A DNA stretch of 64,000 bases from Thorsellia kenyensis (GTDB taxonomy: Bacteria; Pseudomonadota; Gammaproteobacteria; Enterobacterales; Thorselliaceae): positions 1-64,000 of the forward strand of contig NZ_JBHLXE010000084.1 of NCBI RefSeq assembly GCF_042432445.1, given 5' to 3'. The notes under the pieces were generated by a model, which saw only the letters and a program-made list of their open reading frames with translations, was not told the origin of the DNA and did not search any database. Below, one piece after another: positions 1-9,221 of this stretch. The position numbers were made by a program, and so were the translations under genes. Positions within the stretch are counted from its first letter, which is position 1; each line of letters begins with the position of its first letter.

Positions 1-66
1 ACATCTTAATGTCAATTGATATTATTTATTTTTTGATCAATTGGTTAAGGTTTGATCTCCCCCTGA
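1..66 (-). mobile_element. Terminal end of an ISAs1-type insertion sequence, cut by window edge
   Basis: Read on the minus strand, the outermost bases are TCAGGGGGAGATCAAA. They match the other ISAs1-type ends here (TCAGGGGGCGATCAAAC at 13659 and the reverse complement of GCTTGCTCGCCCCCTGA at 14993). The next ~45 bases also match the segment at 8024-8075 upstream of a second ISAs1 fragment. The rest of the element lies outside the window. It abuts, and appears to have interrupted, rlmM. Confidence 0.7.
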
Positions 67-570
67 ATTTAACGTAGGATATGAATAGCCCACATAACAA
101 CAATTTGAAGTTAAGAATAAAACATGCAGAACAGGTAAAACAGTGGTTGGCATCTTAGTTAATAATCTGTTTTGCCTTAACGCATTTCTTAAAGGAACAG
201 TCAATTTTTTGCAAAAAGGACTAAGATTTTTTCCGGCATTGGTATCAGGTACTTCCACTCTTAAATCACCAGCTCTTTCAACCATTCCAGTAAACATTCC
301 AACAATAGGAGTTACTCTATCATCTGTGGGAAGATCATTAATTACAACTGAACCATGAAAACATTGTCTTGCGAAGATGAGGTCTTTAACTGAAATTTCA
401 AAAATAAGGCGCGCTGCATCAGCTGATTCATAGCACTCAAAAATTACAAATGCACTGTTTTCTATCACGCGAGCAAAACCATAAATTTCTAATGCTAGGG
501 CTTTTTCAGTAATTTCTGCAGCACACTCTTTTTCAAATCCAGCACGACAGTATAAAATAATATTTTTCAT
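67..570 (-). pseudogene. rlmM: rlmM fragment (23S rRNA C2498 ribose methyltransferase), N-terminal part only
   Basis: The protein opens MKNIILYCRAGFEKECAAEI and continues with ITPIVGMF and the CCYVGYSYP segment, which is the N-terminal THUMP-like half of RlmM. RlmM 2'-O-methylates C2498 in the peptidyl-transferase loop. Homology stops after about 168 residues, exactly where the ISAs1-type terminal repeat begins, so the whole SAM-binding methyltransferase domain (about 200 residues) is missing. The reading frame runs a few codons into the element. The start at 570 is chosen over 603 because RlmM homology begins there and TTGGAAA lies just upstream. The C-terminal half may survive beyond the window, but this allele should not make an active enzyme. 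Confidence 0.85.
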
Positions 571-922
571 GAATTTCCAATAAGTAATGAATAGTAACGG
601 CATCTATCCAAAATCTAAAAAAATGAGGTAATGGACCTTGACCAATAATTGCATAATGCTAGGACATTAAATGCATAAAAGTACCCTCTATATAGGAGAG
701 GTTATTTTGTGATATTAACATAATTTTAATGTTAACTCACATTATTATATAAGTTTAGTTGGCAAATTTTTACGAGCGTAACTCAGAATAATGAGTGAAA
801 ATAATTATATATTCTATTTGTAGTCTTCATGTAAACTTTATATTATTCTCTGCATTAAAAAGGATTATTTCCTTCATATAAAGTTACGACAATTTACGGA
901 AAATAGTAAAAAAATATTTTTT

Positions 923-957
923 CAGCAGGTTGCTAATCTGCTACGTAAGTATATAAT
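923..957 (+). promoter_or_regulatory. Sigma70-type promoter with overlapping inverted repeat before the chemoreceptor gene
   Basis: TTGCTA at 930-935 and a perfect TATAAT at 952-957 are 16 bases apart. Transcription would start near 964, which argues against the ATG at 966 and for the one at 990. An inverted repeat, AGCAG and CTGCT around a 9-base centre (923-941), overlaps the -35 and could be an operator. Nothing else is evident in the ~395 bases between rlmM and this promoter. Confidence 0.55.
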
Positions 958-989
958 CCTAAAAAATGATTCTAAATAAGGATGTTTCA

Positions 990-2405
990 ATGAAAAGATT
1001 ATCTCAAGCCTCCCTTGCTCGGCTTAAACAAACAGATCGTCTAGCAGACACACTTATGTTCTATGTGCTTATTGTTTATGCCACAGTCACTATTGCCATT
1101 TCTTTGGTTATAACACACCACAATATGCAGATAGTAGAAGCCTCAATAGCAACCTTAATGGTACTTTTATTCGGTTTTTATGGATATTTTGCCTATAGAG
1201 GAAGAGCTCCATGTAGGTATTTTATGGCTGTTAGTCTTATGCTTATGGTTGCATTACATATTCATTTTGCAATGGGTATGTTGGAGTTTCATTTTGGGGT
1301 ATTTTTAACACTTGCTTTGTTATTAATGTATAGGGATTGGAAACCCATAGTTGTTGCGGCAATTGTAATTGCACTACATCATGTCGTTGTTGATAGGTTA
1401 CAAGCTGCTGGCTTTGATGTATTTTGTTTAGAAGAAGCTAATTTTGGCCAGATAATGATCCATGCAGCTTATGTAGTCGTGCAAACAGGCTTTCAAATAA
1501 AAATAGCAACGATGTTAAGACAAACGGAATTTAGATCTTATTTATTGACTGACAAATTAAGTATAGCAATGGAAAATCTGTCAGAGGCAGTAAATGAGGT
1601 GGAAACAAGAAGTATAAATGTACTCAATTCTGCTAATACTATAGCCCAAACAGGAGATTCTTTGAGTGAAAAAAGTAACTCAGCAGCAAGTCGCTTGATA
1701 CAAACCTCAGCCGCAGTTAACCAACTGAATGTTTCGATTAAGAGTAATGCAGAGATGAGTTCTCAAGCCGATAGCCTCATTACTGAAGCATCAAGGGAAG
1801 CAACAGAAGGAAAAGAAATTGTGGCTGAAATAGTGGGTGTGATGCAAGGGATAGAAACCTCGGCAACAAAAATTTCCGCGATTACTGAAGTTATAAACGG
1901 TATCTCTTTTCAAACGAACATTCTTGCATTAAATGCTGCAGTAGAAGCCGCTAGAGCAGGGGAGCATGGGCGTGGGTTTGCTGTTGTTGCCTCTGAAGTG
2001 AGAACACTTGCTCAAAGGGCTGGACAAGCCGCTAAAGAAATTGGAGAGTTAATTGATAATAGTGTTACCCAAATGAAAAAAGGCGTTACTTTTGTTGATA
2101 GCGCGAATACTAAGATAACTGGAATGGCTCATTCAGTATCCGAAGTGACGGGGCTAGTAAATCATATTTCAAGTAACACTGATGAACAAACTAGACAGAT
2201 ATCTGAAGTCAGTAGTTCAATTAATATTCTTGAAGATGTTGTTATGCAAAATATAAGCGCCGCAGAACAAAGCGTTACAATTGCCCAAATTTTACAAAAT
2301 AATGCTAATGCACTCGATGTTACGGTGGCTAAAATGTCGCAAATAAACCAAACTGATGTGGAAAATATAGAAGATATTGAGTCTAAGTCTAATCTGAGTA
2401 AGTAA
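990..2405 (+). CDS. Methyl-accepting chemotaxis protein with six-TM N-terminal sensor
   Basis: About 471 residues. The N-terminal ~180 residues are strongly hydrophobic, with about six predicted membrane segments and a conserved-looking LHHVVVDRLQAAG stretch instead of a periplasmic ligand domain. This layout is seen in receptors thought to sense membrane or intracellular signals. The remainder is a coiled-coil cytoplasmic domain with the near-invariant hairpin tip (FQTNILALNAAVEAARAGE, then GRGFAVVASEVRTLA), which contacts CheA and CheW. No HAMP domain or C-terminal CheR-binding pentapeptide is obvious. The start at 990 is preferred over 966 because AAGGA lies 7 bases upstream and the promoter would start transcription at ~964. 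No other chemotaxis gene is nearby, so it is an orphan receptor; its ligand is unknown. Confidence 0.9.
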   Translation: MKRLSQASLARLKQTDRLADTLMFYVLIVYATVTIAISLVITHHNMQIVEASIATLMVLLFGFYGYFAYRGRAPCRYFMAVSLMLMVALHIHFAMGMLEFHFGVFLTLALLLMYRDWKPIVVAAIVIALHHVVVDRLQAAGFDVFCLEEANFGQIMIHAAYVVVQTGFQIKIATMLRQTEFRSYLLTDKLSIAMENLSEAVNEVETRSINVLNSANTIAQTGDSLSEKSNSAASRLIQTSAAVNQLNVSIKSNAEMSSQADSLITEASREATEGKEIVAEIVGVMQGIETSATKISAITEVINGISFQTNILALNAAVEAARAGEHGRGFAVVASEVRTLAQRAGQAAKEIGELIDNSVTQMKKGVTFVDSANTKITGMAHSVSEVTGLVNHISSNTDEQTRQISEVSSSINILEDVVMQNISAAEQSVTIAQILQNNANALDVTVAKMSQINQTDVENIEDIESKSNLSK

Positions 2406-2603
2406 ATAGATTAGCATCTCTTATCTTACATGGCCTTTATATTAACGTGCTACATCTTATTTATTTAAAATTATGAAATTTAGAAAAATGACAAATCAAA
2501 ATTTAGTCTTTGGTCTTCATAAAGCATTTTATTAATTAGTCTTAATCACTTTTAATTTGAAAGATTTATGAACAAAAATATTTGTTGTATTAAGGGAAAA
2601 AGA

Positions 2604-3557
2604 ATGCGCCAATTATTTGTGTTGTGTTTTAAAAGTTTGTTATTTTTCAATATTTTTACTATTTTTATTGCAAGCCAGCAATTAATAGCCAAAGAACCCG
2701 AAACGAACAAAAAAAAACTGGTTATCTCTACCACGTTCACAATATTGCAAGACATTGCTCAGAATATAGTTGGCGATAAAGGAACAGTTGTTTCCATTAC
2801 TAAGCCTGGTGCTGAAATACATGATTATGAACCTACCCCAAAAGACATCCAAAAAATTCAAAATTCAGATCTCATTATTTATAACGGTATGAATCTCGAG
2901 GCTTGGTTTGATAAGTTTTATCAAGACATCGCTACTACGCCTAAATTAATAGCGACTGACTCCATAAAACCAATCTACGTAAAGGATGAAAAAGGAAATT
3001 TAACCCAAATCCCTAATCCTCATGCGTGGATGTCACCTAAGAATGCGCTCATTTATGTAACTAATATTAAAAATGCTTTAATTACGATAGATCCCTCTAA
3101 TAAAGAGTACTATGAGTCTAATGCTGCTGCTTATGCAAATCAAATCGTTGAATTATCTCAGCGATTCGAAAAACGGCTTGCCCGTGTATCAAACGATTCG
3201 CAATCAAAATGGCTTGTTACTTCAGAGGGCGCGTTTAGCTATCTTGCAAGCGATTATAATCTAAACGAAGCCTATATTTATCCCATTAATACTGAGGGGC
3301 AAGTTAAGCCTAAACAATTAAGTGCATTGATTGATTTAGTAAACGCCTATAAAATCCCAGTCATATTTTCTGAAACTACAACATCAGATAGACCTGCAAA
3401 AACGATTGTTGAGGAAACAAATGCTCATTATGGAGGTCAACTTTATGTCGATTCCTTATCAGAGAGTGATGGTGAAGTACCTACCTATTTAAGTTTATTA
3501 GAAACTACACTTAGCCGTATTGCTTTGGGCTATGAAACAATCAGAGATGAAGATTAA
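2604..3557 (+). CDS. sitA: SitA/YfeA-type manganese/iron-binding periplasmic protein
   Basis: Cluster A-I (ZnuA/PsaA-like) solute-binding protein of a Mn2+/Fe2+ ABC importer. Numbered from an alternative upstream start at 2568, the four expected metal ligands are His85 (EIHDYEPTP), His152 (NPHAWMSP), Glu220 (TSEGAFSYLA) and Asp295 (LYVDSLS). The segments EGAFSYL, FSETTTSD and YGGQLYVDSLS are typical of SitA/YfeA rather than the zinc-binding ZnuA, and there is no His-rich loop. A signal peptide ends near SQQLIA. The start at 2604 is preferred because AAGGG lies upstream and it gives a normal-length leader. It is the first gene of sitABCD, 20 bases before sitB. I saw no convincing Fur or MntR box upstream. 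Confidence 0.9.
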   Translation: MRQLFVLCFKSLLFFNIFTIFIASQQLIAKEPETNKKKLVISTTFTILQDIAQNIVGDKGTVVSITKPGAEIHDYEPTPKDIQKIQNSDLIIYNGMNLEAWFDKFYQDIATTPKLIATDSIKPIYVKDEKGNLTQIPNPHAWMSPKNALIYVTNIKNALITIDPSNKEYYESNAAAYANQIVELSQRFEKRLARVSNDSQSKWLVTSEGAFSYLASDYNLNEAYIYPINTEGQVKPKQLSALIDLVNAYKIPVIFSETTTSDRPAKTIVEETNAHYGGQLYVDSLSESDGEVPTYLSLLETTLSRIALGYETIRDED

Positions 3558-3577
3558 ATGCTGGAACAAATAAATTT

Positions 3578-4453
3578 ATGACAAAGAGAACTATAGAGAT
3601 ATTAGTCGATTCTATTAATTATAAATACAGTAATGGAAATCAGGCAATCGTTGATGCCTCTTTTAAATTAAAAGAAGGAATTATTTGTGCGCTTGTTGGA
3701 CCTAATGGAGGAGGTAAATCAACCCTATTTAAAAGTCTTATGGGGTTTGTCACTCCTTATTCTGGAAATATATCTTTTAATGGATTGTCAGTCCAGCAAG
3801 CTTTGAAACAAAATTACATCGCCTATGTTCCGCAAACAGAAGAAGTTGATTGGGATTTTCCTATTTTGGTAAAAGATGTCGTGATGATGGGTCGATATTG
3901 CAAAATGAATTTTTTGAGAATTCCTTCAAAACATGATATTGAAATTGTTGAGCAAGCATTAGATCTTGTTGGATTATCCCAATATAAAACACGTCAAATC
4001 GGTGAATTATCTGGTGGCCAAAAAAAACGAGTTTTCTTAGCAAGGGCATTAGCCCAAGAAGGCCAGGTTTTGATGCTTGATGAACCTTTTACTGGAGTTG
4101 ATGTACAAACTGAAAACGCAATAATTGAGCTCTTGCAACAGTTAAAAAAACAAGGGGCATTGATCCTTATAGCGACACATAATTTGGGTAGTGTACCTGA
4201 ATTTTGTGATGAGGTTGTACTTTTTAATCGAACAGTCATTTCTTTTGGCACAATTGGAACTACATTTACTGAAGAAAATCTTAAAAAAACGTTTGGTGGA
4301 GTATTACGGCATATTCGACTTGGGCAAGAACACTTGCATGATGATGACGATCCTAGGGTAGTTACAGTGCTCACAGATGATGAAAGACCTGCCGTTTTTT
4401 ACGGTAATACTGAGCAAGATCCTCCTACCTCAAATCATATTAAGGGGGAGTGA
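3578..4453 (+). CDS. sitB: SitB manganese/iron ABC transporter ATP-binding protein
   Basis: This 291-residue ATPase powers the Sit importer. The Walker A loop is GPNGGGKST (41-49), the ABC signature LSGGQ (144-148), Walker B LMLDEP (165-170) and the H-loop histidine is at 201. The sequence after the signature (KKRVFLARALAQ) is typical of the Mn/Zn/Fe chelate uptake family. The C-terminal extension has an acidic, His-containing patch (EHLHDDDD) near residue 251. It overlaps the start of sitC (TGATG), so the two are probably translationally coupled. Confidence 0.93.
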   Translation: MTKRTIEILVDSINYKYSNGNQAIVDASFKLKEGIICALVGPNGGGKSTLFKSLMGFVTPYSGNISFNGLSVQQALKQNYIAYVPQTEEVDWDFPILVKDVVMMGRYCKMNFLRIPSKHDIEIVEQALDLVGLSQYKTRQIGELSGGQKKRVFLARALAQEGQVLMLDEPFTGVDVQTENAIIELLQQLKKQGALILIATHNLGSVPEFCDEVVLFNRTVISFGTIGTTFTEENLKKTFGGVLRHIRLGQEHLHDDDDPRVVTVLTDDERPAVFYGNTEQDPPTSNHIKGE

Positions 4454-5298
4454 TGCTAGACGTATTAATGGTTCCATTTGATTATCAATTTATGCAAAAA
4501 GCCATTATAGTGTGTACGCTTATAGGTATTATTTGTGCATTATTATCCTCTTTTCTTATTTTGAACCATTGGTCATTAATAGGTGATGCGCTTTCTCATT
4601 CGGTGGTTCCTGGTGTTGTTATTGCTTATTGGTTAAGTTTACCATTTGTTTTAGGTGCTTTTTTCAGTGGACTCATCGCAGCGTTTGCTATGCTATTTAT
4701 TAATAAGATATCCAAATTTAAACAAGATGTTGTTATTGGATTTGTTTTCTCCGGTTTTTTTGCCTTAGGCTTGTTGATGATTTCAATAAAACCAATCGCT
4801 ATAAGTGTACAGACAATCATTATGGGAACAATCTATTCAATTTCACATGCTGAATTTTGGCAAATTATCATTGTTTTTGTTGCTGCTGCACTAATAATAT
4901 ATCTTATTTTCCCTACGCTCGTTTTGATTTTATTTGACAAAAAATTCGCGCAATCGCTCGGTATTAAAGAATTTATTTATAAATCACTATTTTTCTCGGT
5001 GTTGAGTGGCGTTATAGTCATCTCTTTACAAGCGGTTGGTTCAATATTAGTAATTGCATTATTAATTATCCCTGGCGCTTGCGGGTTTTTAATAACGAAG
5101 CAAATCAATAGATTGGTTATCTATTCGATGTTGGTAGGAGGAATTACTGCTTTTGTTGGCGCATATTTGAGCTATTTTATGAATATACCCGCAGGACCCT
5201 TAATTGTTCTGCTTCAGGGGGCGATGTTCTTTATAATATTTATTTGCAAAAATGGACTCTATAGAGATAAATTAAAATCAAAGTTAGCCAATCAATAG
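4453..5298 (+). CDS. sitC: SitC manganese/iron ABC transporter permease
   Basis: Integral membrane permease of the ABC-3 family (ZnuB/SitC/MntB), about 281 residues with roughly eight hydrophobic segments. The conserved GDALSHSVVPGVV stretch near residue 40 is the family hallmark. A strong ribosome site (AAGGGGGAG) ends just before the ATG at 4453; a GTG at 4450 is also possible. It should pair with SitD as a heterodimeric channel driven by SitB. Confidence 0.9.
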   Translation: MLDVLMVPFDYQFMQKAIIVCTLIGIICALLSSFLILNHWSLIGDALSHSVVPGVVIAYWLSLPFVLGAFFSGLIAAFAMLFINKISKFKQDVVIGFVFSGFFALGLLMISIKPIAISVQTIIMGTIYSISHAEFWQIIIVFVAAALIIYLIFPTLVLILFDKKFAQSLGIKEFIYKSLFFSVLSGVIVISLQAVGSILVIALLIIPGACGFLITKQINRLVIYSMLVGGITAFVGAYLSYFMNIPAGPLIVLLQGAMFFIIFICKNGLYRDKLKSKLANQ

Positions 5299-5387
5299 CA
5301 AAAAAAAATTGTAATAAAATAAAAATAAAGATAAACGTTTAGTCGATTATTCTATTGGCATTGCGACTCATTAAACGCGTTGATATC

Positions 5388-5410
5388 CTCCCTTTAAAAA
5401 TAGAAGGGGG
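5388..5410 (+). terminator. Hairpin in the sitC-sitD gap
   Basis: CTCCCTT (5388-5394) can pair with AAGGGGG (5404-5410) around a 9-base loop, followed by TTT. It sits in the 140-base gap between sitC and sitD. It could be a weak terminator or an mRNA-stabilising stem that sets a lower level of sitD. Confidence 0.35.
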
Positions 5411-5437
5411 TTTACGACCTACCGGATAAAATTTACT

Positions 5438-6274
5438 ATGTACGATTTCATTATTTATTTAATAGAACCCTTTTACTTGCCTTTTATTCAAAGGGCACTC
5501 TTATTAGGCATAACAATAGGAATTGTCTGTGCTGTTTTATCCTGTTATTTAGTATTAAAAGGGTGGGCTCTCATAGGAGATGCGCTTTCTCACTCTTTAT
5601 TACCAGGAGTTTTGCTTAGTCATATGTTTGGACTTTCAATTTTTATAGGTGCATTATGTGCAGCGATATTAAGTACCACCTTGATGGGGGTGATTAAGCG
5701 AAAGACTAAATTAAAAGAAGATACGATTGTTGGAATTGTTTTCTCCGTTATGTTTGCGATGGGATTATTTTTATTTAGTGTTATAGATACAGAATTACAT
5801 ATTACACATTTATTATTTGGTAATATACTCGGAATAGATAGAAACTCACTGCTTACCCATTTGATCATATTAGTATGCATTCTTGCCATAATTTGTTTAA
5901 AAGCTAGGGATTTAATGTTGTTTTGCTTTGATGAAAAACAACTTACCATGCAAGGAATGTCTATAAAATTTCATCATTATTTATTACTGTTTTTATTATC
6001 TGTAGTACTTGTTGTTTCCATACAAGCGATAGGGGTTTTATTTGTGATTGGCTTATTAATTATTCCGGGAATGTTTGGCTATTCAATGACTAAGCAATTT
6101 CACTTTATGATGATGTATGCTTCTTTTTTTTCAGCACTCACTATCTTTATCGGTATATTAGTTAGCTTTTACTTAGATGTCGCTAGTGCACCATTAATTA
6201 TTGTGATTCAAACACTGTTTTTGCTTCTAACCTTTGCCTTAACTTCTAGAATAACAAAAAATAAGCAAATTTGA
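5438..6274 (+). CDS. sitD: SitD manganese/iron ABC transporter permease
   Basis: A second ABC-3 family permease of 278 residues, clearly paralogous to the preceding gene: it shares GDALSHSLLPGVL near residue 50 and the IGLLIIPG-type helix near residue 210. It has about eight membrane segments. Sit/Yfe systems normally have two different permeases, so this completes the transporter. Unlike the other sit genes it is separated by 140 bases containing a hairpin, and its ribosome site is weak. Confidence 0.9.
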   Translation: MYDFIIYLIEPFYLPFIQRALLLGITIGIVCAVLSCYLVLKGWALIGDALSHSLLPGVLLSHMFGLSIFIGALCAAILSTTLMGVIKRKTKLKEDTIVGIVFSVMFAMGLFLFSVIDTELHITHLLFGNILGIDRNSLLTHLIILVCILAIICLKARDLMLFCFDEKQLTMQGMSIKFHHYLLLFLLSVVLVVSIQAIGVLFVIGLLIIPGMFGYSMTKQFHFMMMYASFFSALTIFIGILVSFYLDVASAPLIIVIQTLFLLLTFALTSRITKNKQI

Positions 6275-6324
6275 CAGAGAAGCTGCCTTGAGTACATCTT
6301 AGTGATTTCAAGAAAATAGTTTGA

Positions 6325-6330
6325 TATAAT
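6325..6330 (+). promoter_or_regulatory. Candidate -10 element upstream of purU
   Basis: A perfect TATAAT lies 165 bases before purU in the 220-base gap after sitD. No good -35 is at the right spacing. The long AT-rich leader contains a short hairpin (AGCTCTTTAAAAGAG). It is plausible but weak. Confidence 0.25.
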
Positions 6331-6495
6331 TGCTGTTTAGCTCTTTAAAAGAGTTCATTAAAAACAATCTAAAGCTCAATCCAATGTATTTTAAGCTAAT
6401 AGAGTTACTTTAAATTATTGCTTGTAAGATTGGTTAAGTTAAGACTTGTTTCCAAGTTACAACAAATTAAAACTTATTAAATTAGAAGATAAACA

Positions 6496-7350
6496 ATGAC
6501 GACACACTCTGTACACACAAAGAAAAAAATTCTCCGTACTCAATGCCCGGATGCAACGGGCTTGATTTCCAAAATAACTAATATTTGTTATAAGCATCAA
6601 TTAAATATTCTGCAGAATAATGAATTTGTGGATCATCGTTCGGGGCATTTTTTCATGCGTACTGAACTTGAAGGTATTTTTAATGATGAAATGCTTCTAG
6701 CTGATTTAAACTATGCTTTGCCAGAAGGATCTTTTTATGAGCTAAAATCAATAGAAAAACAAAAAATAGTGATTTTAGTTACTAAAGAAGCACATTGTTT
6801 GGGTGATTTACTGATGAAACAAGCTTATGGTGATATGGATGTAGAAATTACAGCGGTAATTGGTAATCATGAATTACTTAAGCCTCTTGTAGAACGTTTT
6901 GATATTCCCTTCCACTTAGTGTCTCATGAAGGTTTATCACGAGAAGAACATGATAAATTGATGTCTGAAAAAATAAAAGAATTTTCTCCTGATTATGTTG
7001 TCTTAGCTAAGTACATGAGAATTTTAACGCCACAGTTTGTAAGTCAATTTGATAAAAAGATTATTAATATACATCACTCTTTCCTACCTGCATTTATTGG
7101 GGCTAAACCATATCATCAAGCCTATGAAAGGGGAGTAAAAATAATTGGTGCAACGGCGCATTTTGTGAATAACGATCTTGATGAAGGTCCGATTATCATG
7201 CAGGATGTAATCCATGTAGATCATACTTATACTGCTGAAGCAATGATGAAAGCTGGTCGTGATGTTGAAAAAAATGTTTTAAGTCGTTCCCTAGAAAAGG
7301 TATTAGCACAAAGAGTATTTGTTCAAGGTAACCATACAATCATACTGTAA
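6496..7350 (+). CDS. purU: Formyltetrahydrofolate deformylase
   Basis: PurU hydrolyses 10-formyl-THF to THF and formate, balancing one-carbon pools and supplying formate for PurT-type purine synthesis. An N-terminal ACT domain (about residues 10-90, with NICYKHQLNILQNNEFVDHR) is followed by a formyltransferase-fold catalytic domain. That domain carries NIHHSFLPAF, with the catalytic-type Asn191 and His193, and Asp229 in NDLDEGPIIMQD. The 284-residue length is normal and the C terminus (GNHTIIL) matches the family. It is monocistronic. The stop codon is followed directly by an inverted ISAs1 transposase remnant, so its native terminator seems to have been lost. Confidence 0.95.
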   Translation: MTTHSVHTKKKILRTQCPDATGLISKITNICYKHQLNILQNNEFVDHRSGHFFMRTELEGIFNDEMLLADLNYALPEGSFYELKSIEKQKIVILVTKEAHCLGDLLMKQAYGDMDVEITAVIGNHELLKPLVERFDIPFHLVSHEGLSREEHDKLMSEKIKEFSPDYVVLAKYMRILTPQFVSQFDKKIINIHHSFLPAFIGAKPYHQAYERGVKIIGATAHFVNNDLDEGPIIMQDVIHVDHTYTAEAMMKAGRDVEKNVLSRSLEKVLAQRVFVQGNHTIIL

Positions 7351-8083
7351 AGCTTTTGCTTTTTGTTTGGCTATGGTATTGAAAGTTTCACTTTCGCAGT
7401 GTAGTGCATCTAATGTAATTAGACACTCCTTTAAATTCAGCGTATTTAAAACATTTCTCACCACTTAAATTTCTTGGCCTTTCCCAAGCCCCATCTCAGT
7501 CCCAATTGTGATGCCAAGGCCAAGATTATATACTAATACAACATTAAGAACTTCACCCGAGTCAGCTTGTAAACCTCTCACAACTTTACCATCAATGACT
7601 ATAATTTTTCTCAACTTAACGAAAGCATTTTCTGGTGACTGATTTTCCTCTTCTTTATTATCAATTGATTACAGCTGATTTTTCATTGATTCAGATTGAT
7701 AACTTCTAGTCCAATTAATTAATAACTCGTTCAGTAATTTAGGCTTTATCAGCCTGATGATTCTAGCAATGTTATGCCGGGTAGGCAGTCCATTAGTATA
7801 GGGGAAAAAATTTCTAAGCCAGTCTATATTTGCTTCACAAAAACGCGCTATTGCATGCCAATTGCTATAGCCACATATAAATGAGGCAACTACTAAAAAA
7901 TTAATTTCTGCCACAGGGTATTTTTGGTTAATAGTAGACCTTGTTTCTTCTATACCATTAAAAATATGTGTGATTTTCAGATCAAATAAGTAAAATAGAT
8001 TTACTTATTTGATCTGAAAAATATCATGATGGCAATTGATATTAATTAATTTTTGATAAATTGGTCAAGGTTTGCCCCCATGT
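7351..8083 (-). pseudogene. ISAs1-family transposase remnant with its terminal end
   Basis: On the minus strand an N-terminal piece (about 7669-7990, with NFLVVASFICGYSNWHAIA and LPTRHNIARII) matches the DDE_Tnp_ISAs1 N-terminal domain. A second piece (7351-7660, with VIDGKVVRGL, LGKGQEI and LITLDALHC) matches the catalytic core. The two are separated by frame disruptions, and a stop follows KGQEI. The C-terminal third is missing: the coding homology runs straight into the purU stop codon at 7350. Upstream (8024-8083) is a 5' end closely similar to bases 8-54 of this window. It is not functional. Confidence 0.8.
7974..8020. repeat. Perfect 21-bp inverted repeat (hairpin) in the ISAs1 leader
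   Basis: The arms 7974-7994 and 8000-8020 are perfectly complementary over 21 bp (one begins TTTTCAGATCAAATAAG) around a 5-base loop, ATAGA. It lies between the element terminus and the transposase start. Leader hairpins in transposons can block impinging transcription or hide the ribosome site. Its perfect state contrasts with the decayed gene beside it. Confidence 0.85.
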
Positions 8084-9124
8084 CTAAAAGCTCTTTAAAT
8101 GCTTGGCTTAGAAGTCATAGAGAACAATTAAATCAACTCTCTTTTGATAGTAAACACAGATCAGCTCAAGAAAAATTATTAGTCATAGCAGAATCCCATG
8201 CTTTAACTTGCGAAGAACTCAGTCAATGGTGTCGTATGAAAGGTATTTTTGAACATCAATTAAAGTCTTGGAAAAGAGAGTTTATTAAGGGTTCTGAAAA
8301 GAAAACAAATCGTACCAAGACTCATGGATGATAAAGGTATTTATATTGCTTCTGAATCTACATTCTATCGCTTTATGAGATTAACTGGACAAAATACTCA
8401 TCGTGGTAGCACGAGAAAGCCAAGAGCGTCAGATAAACCCAATGAGCTTGTGGCAACAGCGAGTAATCAAGTCTATTGTTGGGGTATTACTTATTTGAGT
8501 TCCAATGTGAAAGGAGACTACTTTTAACTCTATGTGTACATTGATATATTTGATAAATATATTACGGGTTGGTAAGTCTTTGATTCAGGAAGTGCAGAGA
8601 ATGCTTCTTTATTAATACAAGATATTTATGAAAAAGAAAATATCCAACCTAAGCAGTTAGTTATTCATTCGGATAATGCCTCTCCTATGAAAGGAAAGAG
8701 TATGAAGGTGATGCTAGCTCAACTCGGCGTCTCAAGTTCACATAGTAGACCTAGGTTAAGTAATGATAATCCCATGTCAGAATCGTTATTTAAAACCTTA
8801 AAATATAACGCATTATTGCCATTAAAACCCATTGGCAATTTACAAGAAGCTAGATTGCAGGTGTATCAGTTTGTTCAGTGGTATAACCATGAACACTTGC
8901 ACAGCAGTAATCAATTTATCACCCCTTCAGATAAACGCACAGGTAAGGATGTGGCTAAATTACAGAAGAGACAAGAGGTAATAAATCGCAAGAAAGAAAG
9001 TCATCCTAACAGATGGGCTAAAGGGCGTATACGTGATTGGAGTCCAATAACTAAATTTATATTGAGTATAATTAAAAACCTAGTGTTTTTTGACGAAAAA
9101 GATTTAATGAATAGTAACCAGTAA
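8076..9124 (+). pseudogene. IS3-family transposase remnant (orfA/orfB, frameshifted)
   Basis: An orfA-like piece (about 8083-8331: SKSSLNAWLR, then CRMKGIFEHQLKSWKREF) precedes an orfB with an integrase catalytic core. The orfB parts include TFYRFMRLTGQ, VYCWGITYLSS, VIHSDNASPMKG and SRPRLSNDNPMSESLFKTLKY, the last two carrying the central Asp and final DDE Glu regions. Stops at 8527 and ~8573 break the frame, and the start of orfB is deleted. The C terminus (WYNHEHLHS, then HPNRWAKGRIRDW) is intact. It abuts the ISAs1 fragment, so its left end is lost. It cannot encode an active transposase. Confidence 0.8.
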
Positions 9125-9221
9125 CAATTAATTTGCTATAGAATGCTTTTAATTATATTAAAAAAAAATTTTTTTATGTTTAATTTTCAAAGGGGTAATT
9201 AAAAAAAATCGGTAACGTAAC

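Noticed and set aside
143..358. Plus-strand ORF opposite rlmM
   Set aside because: It is the reverse complement shadow of the well-supported rlmM frame.
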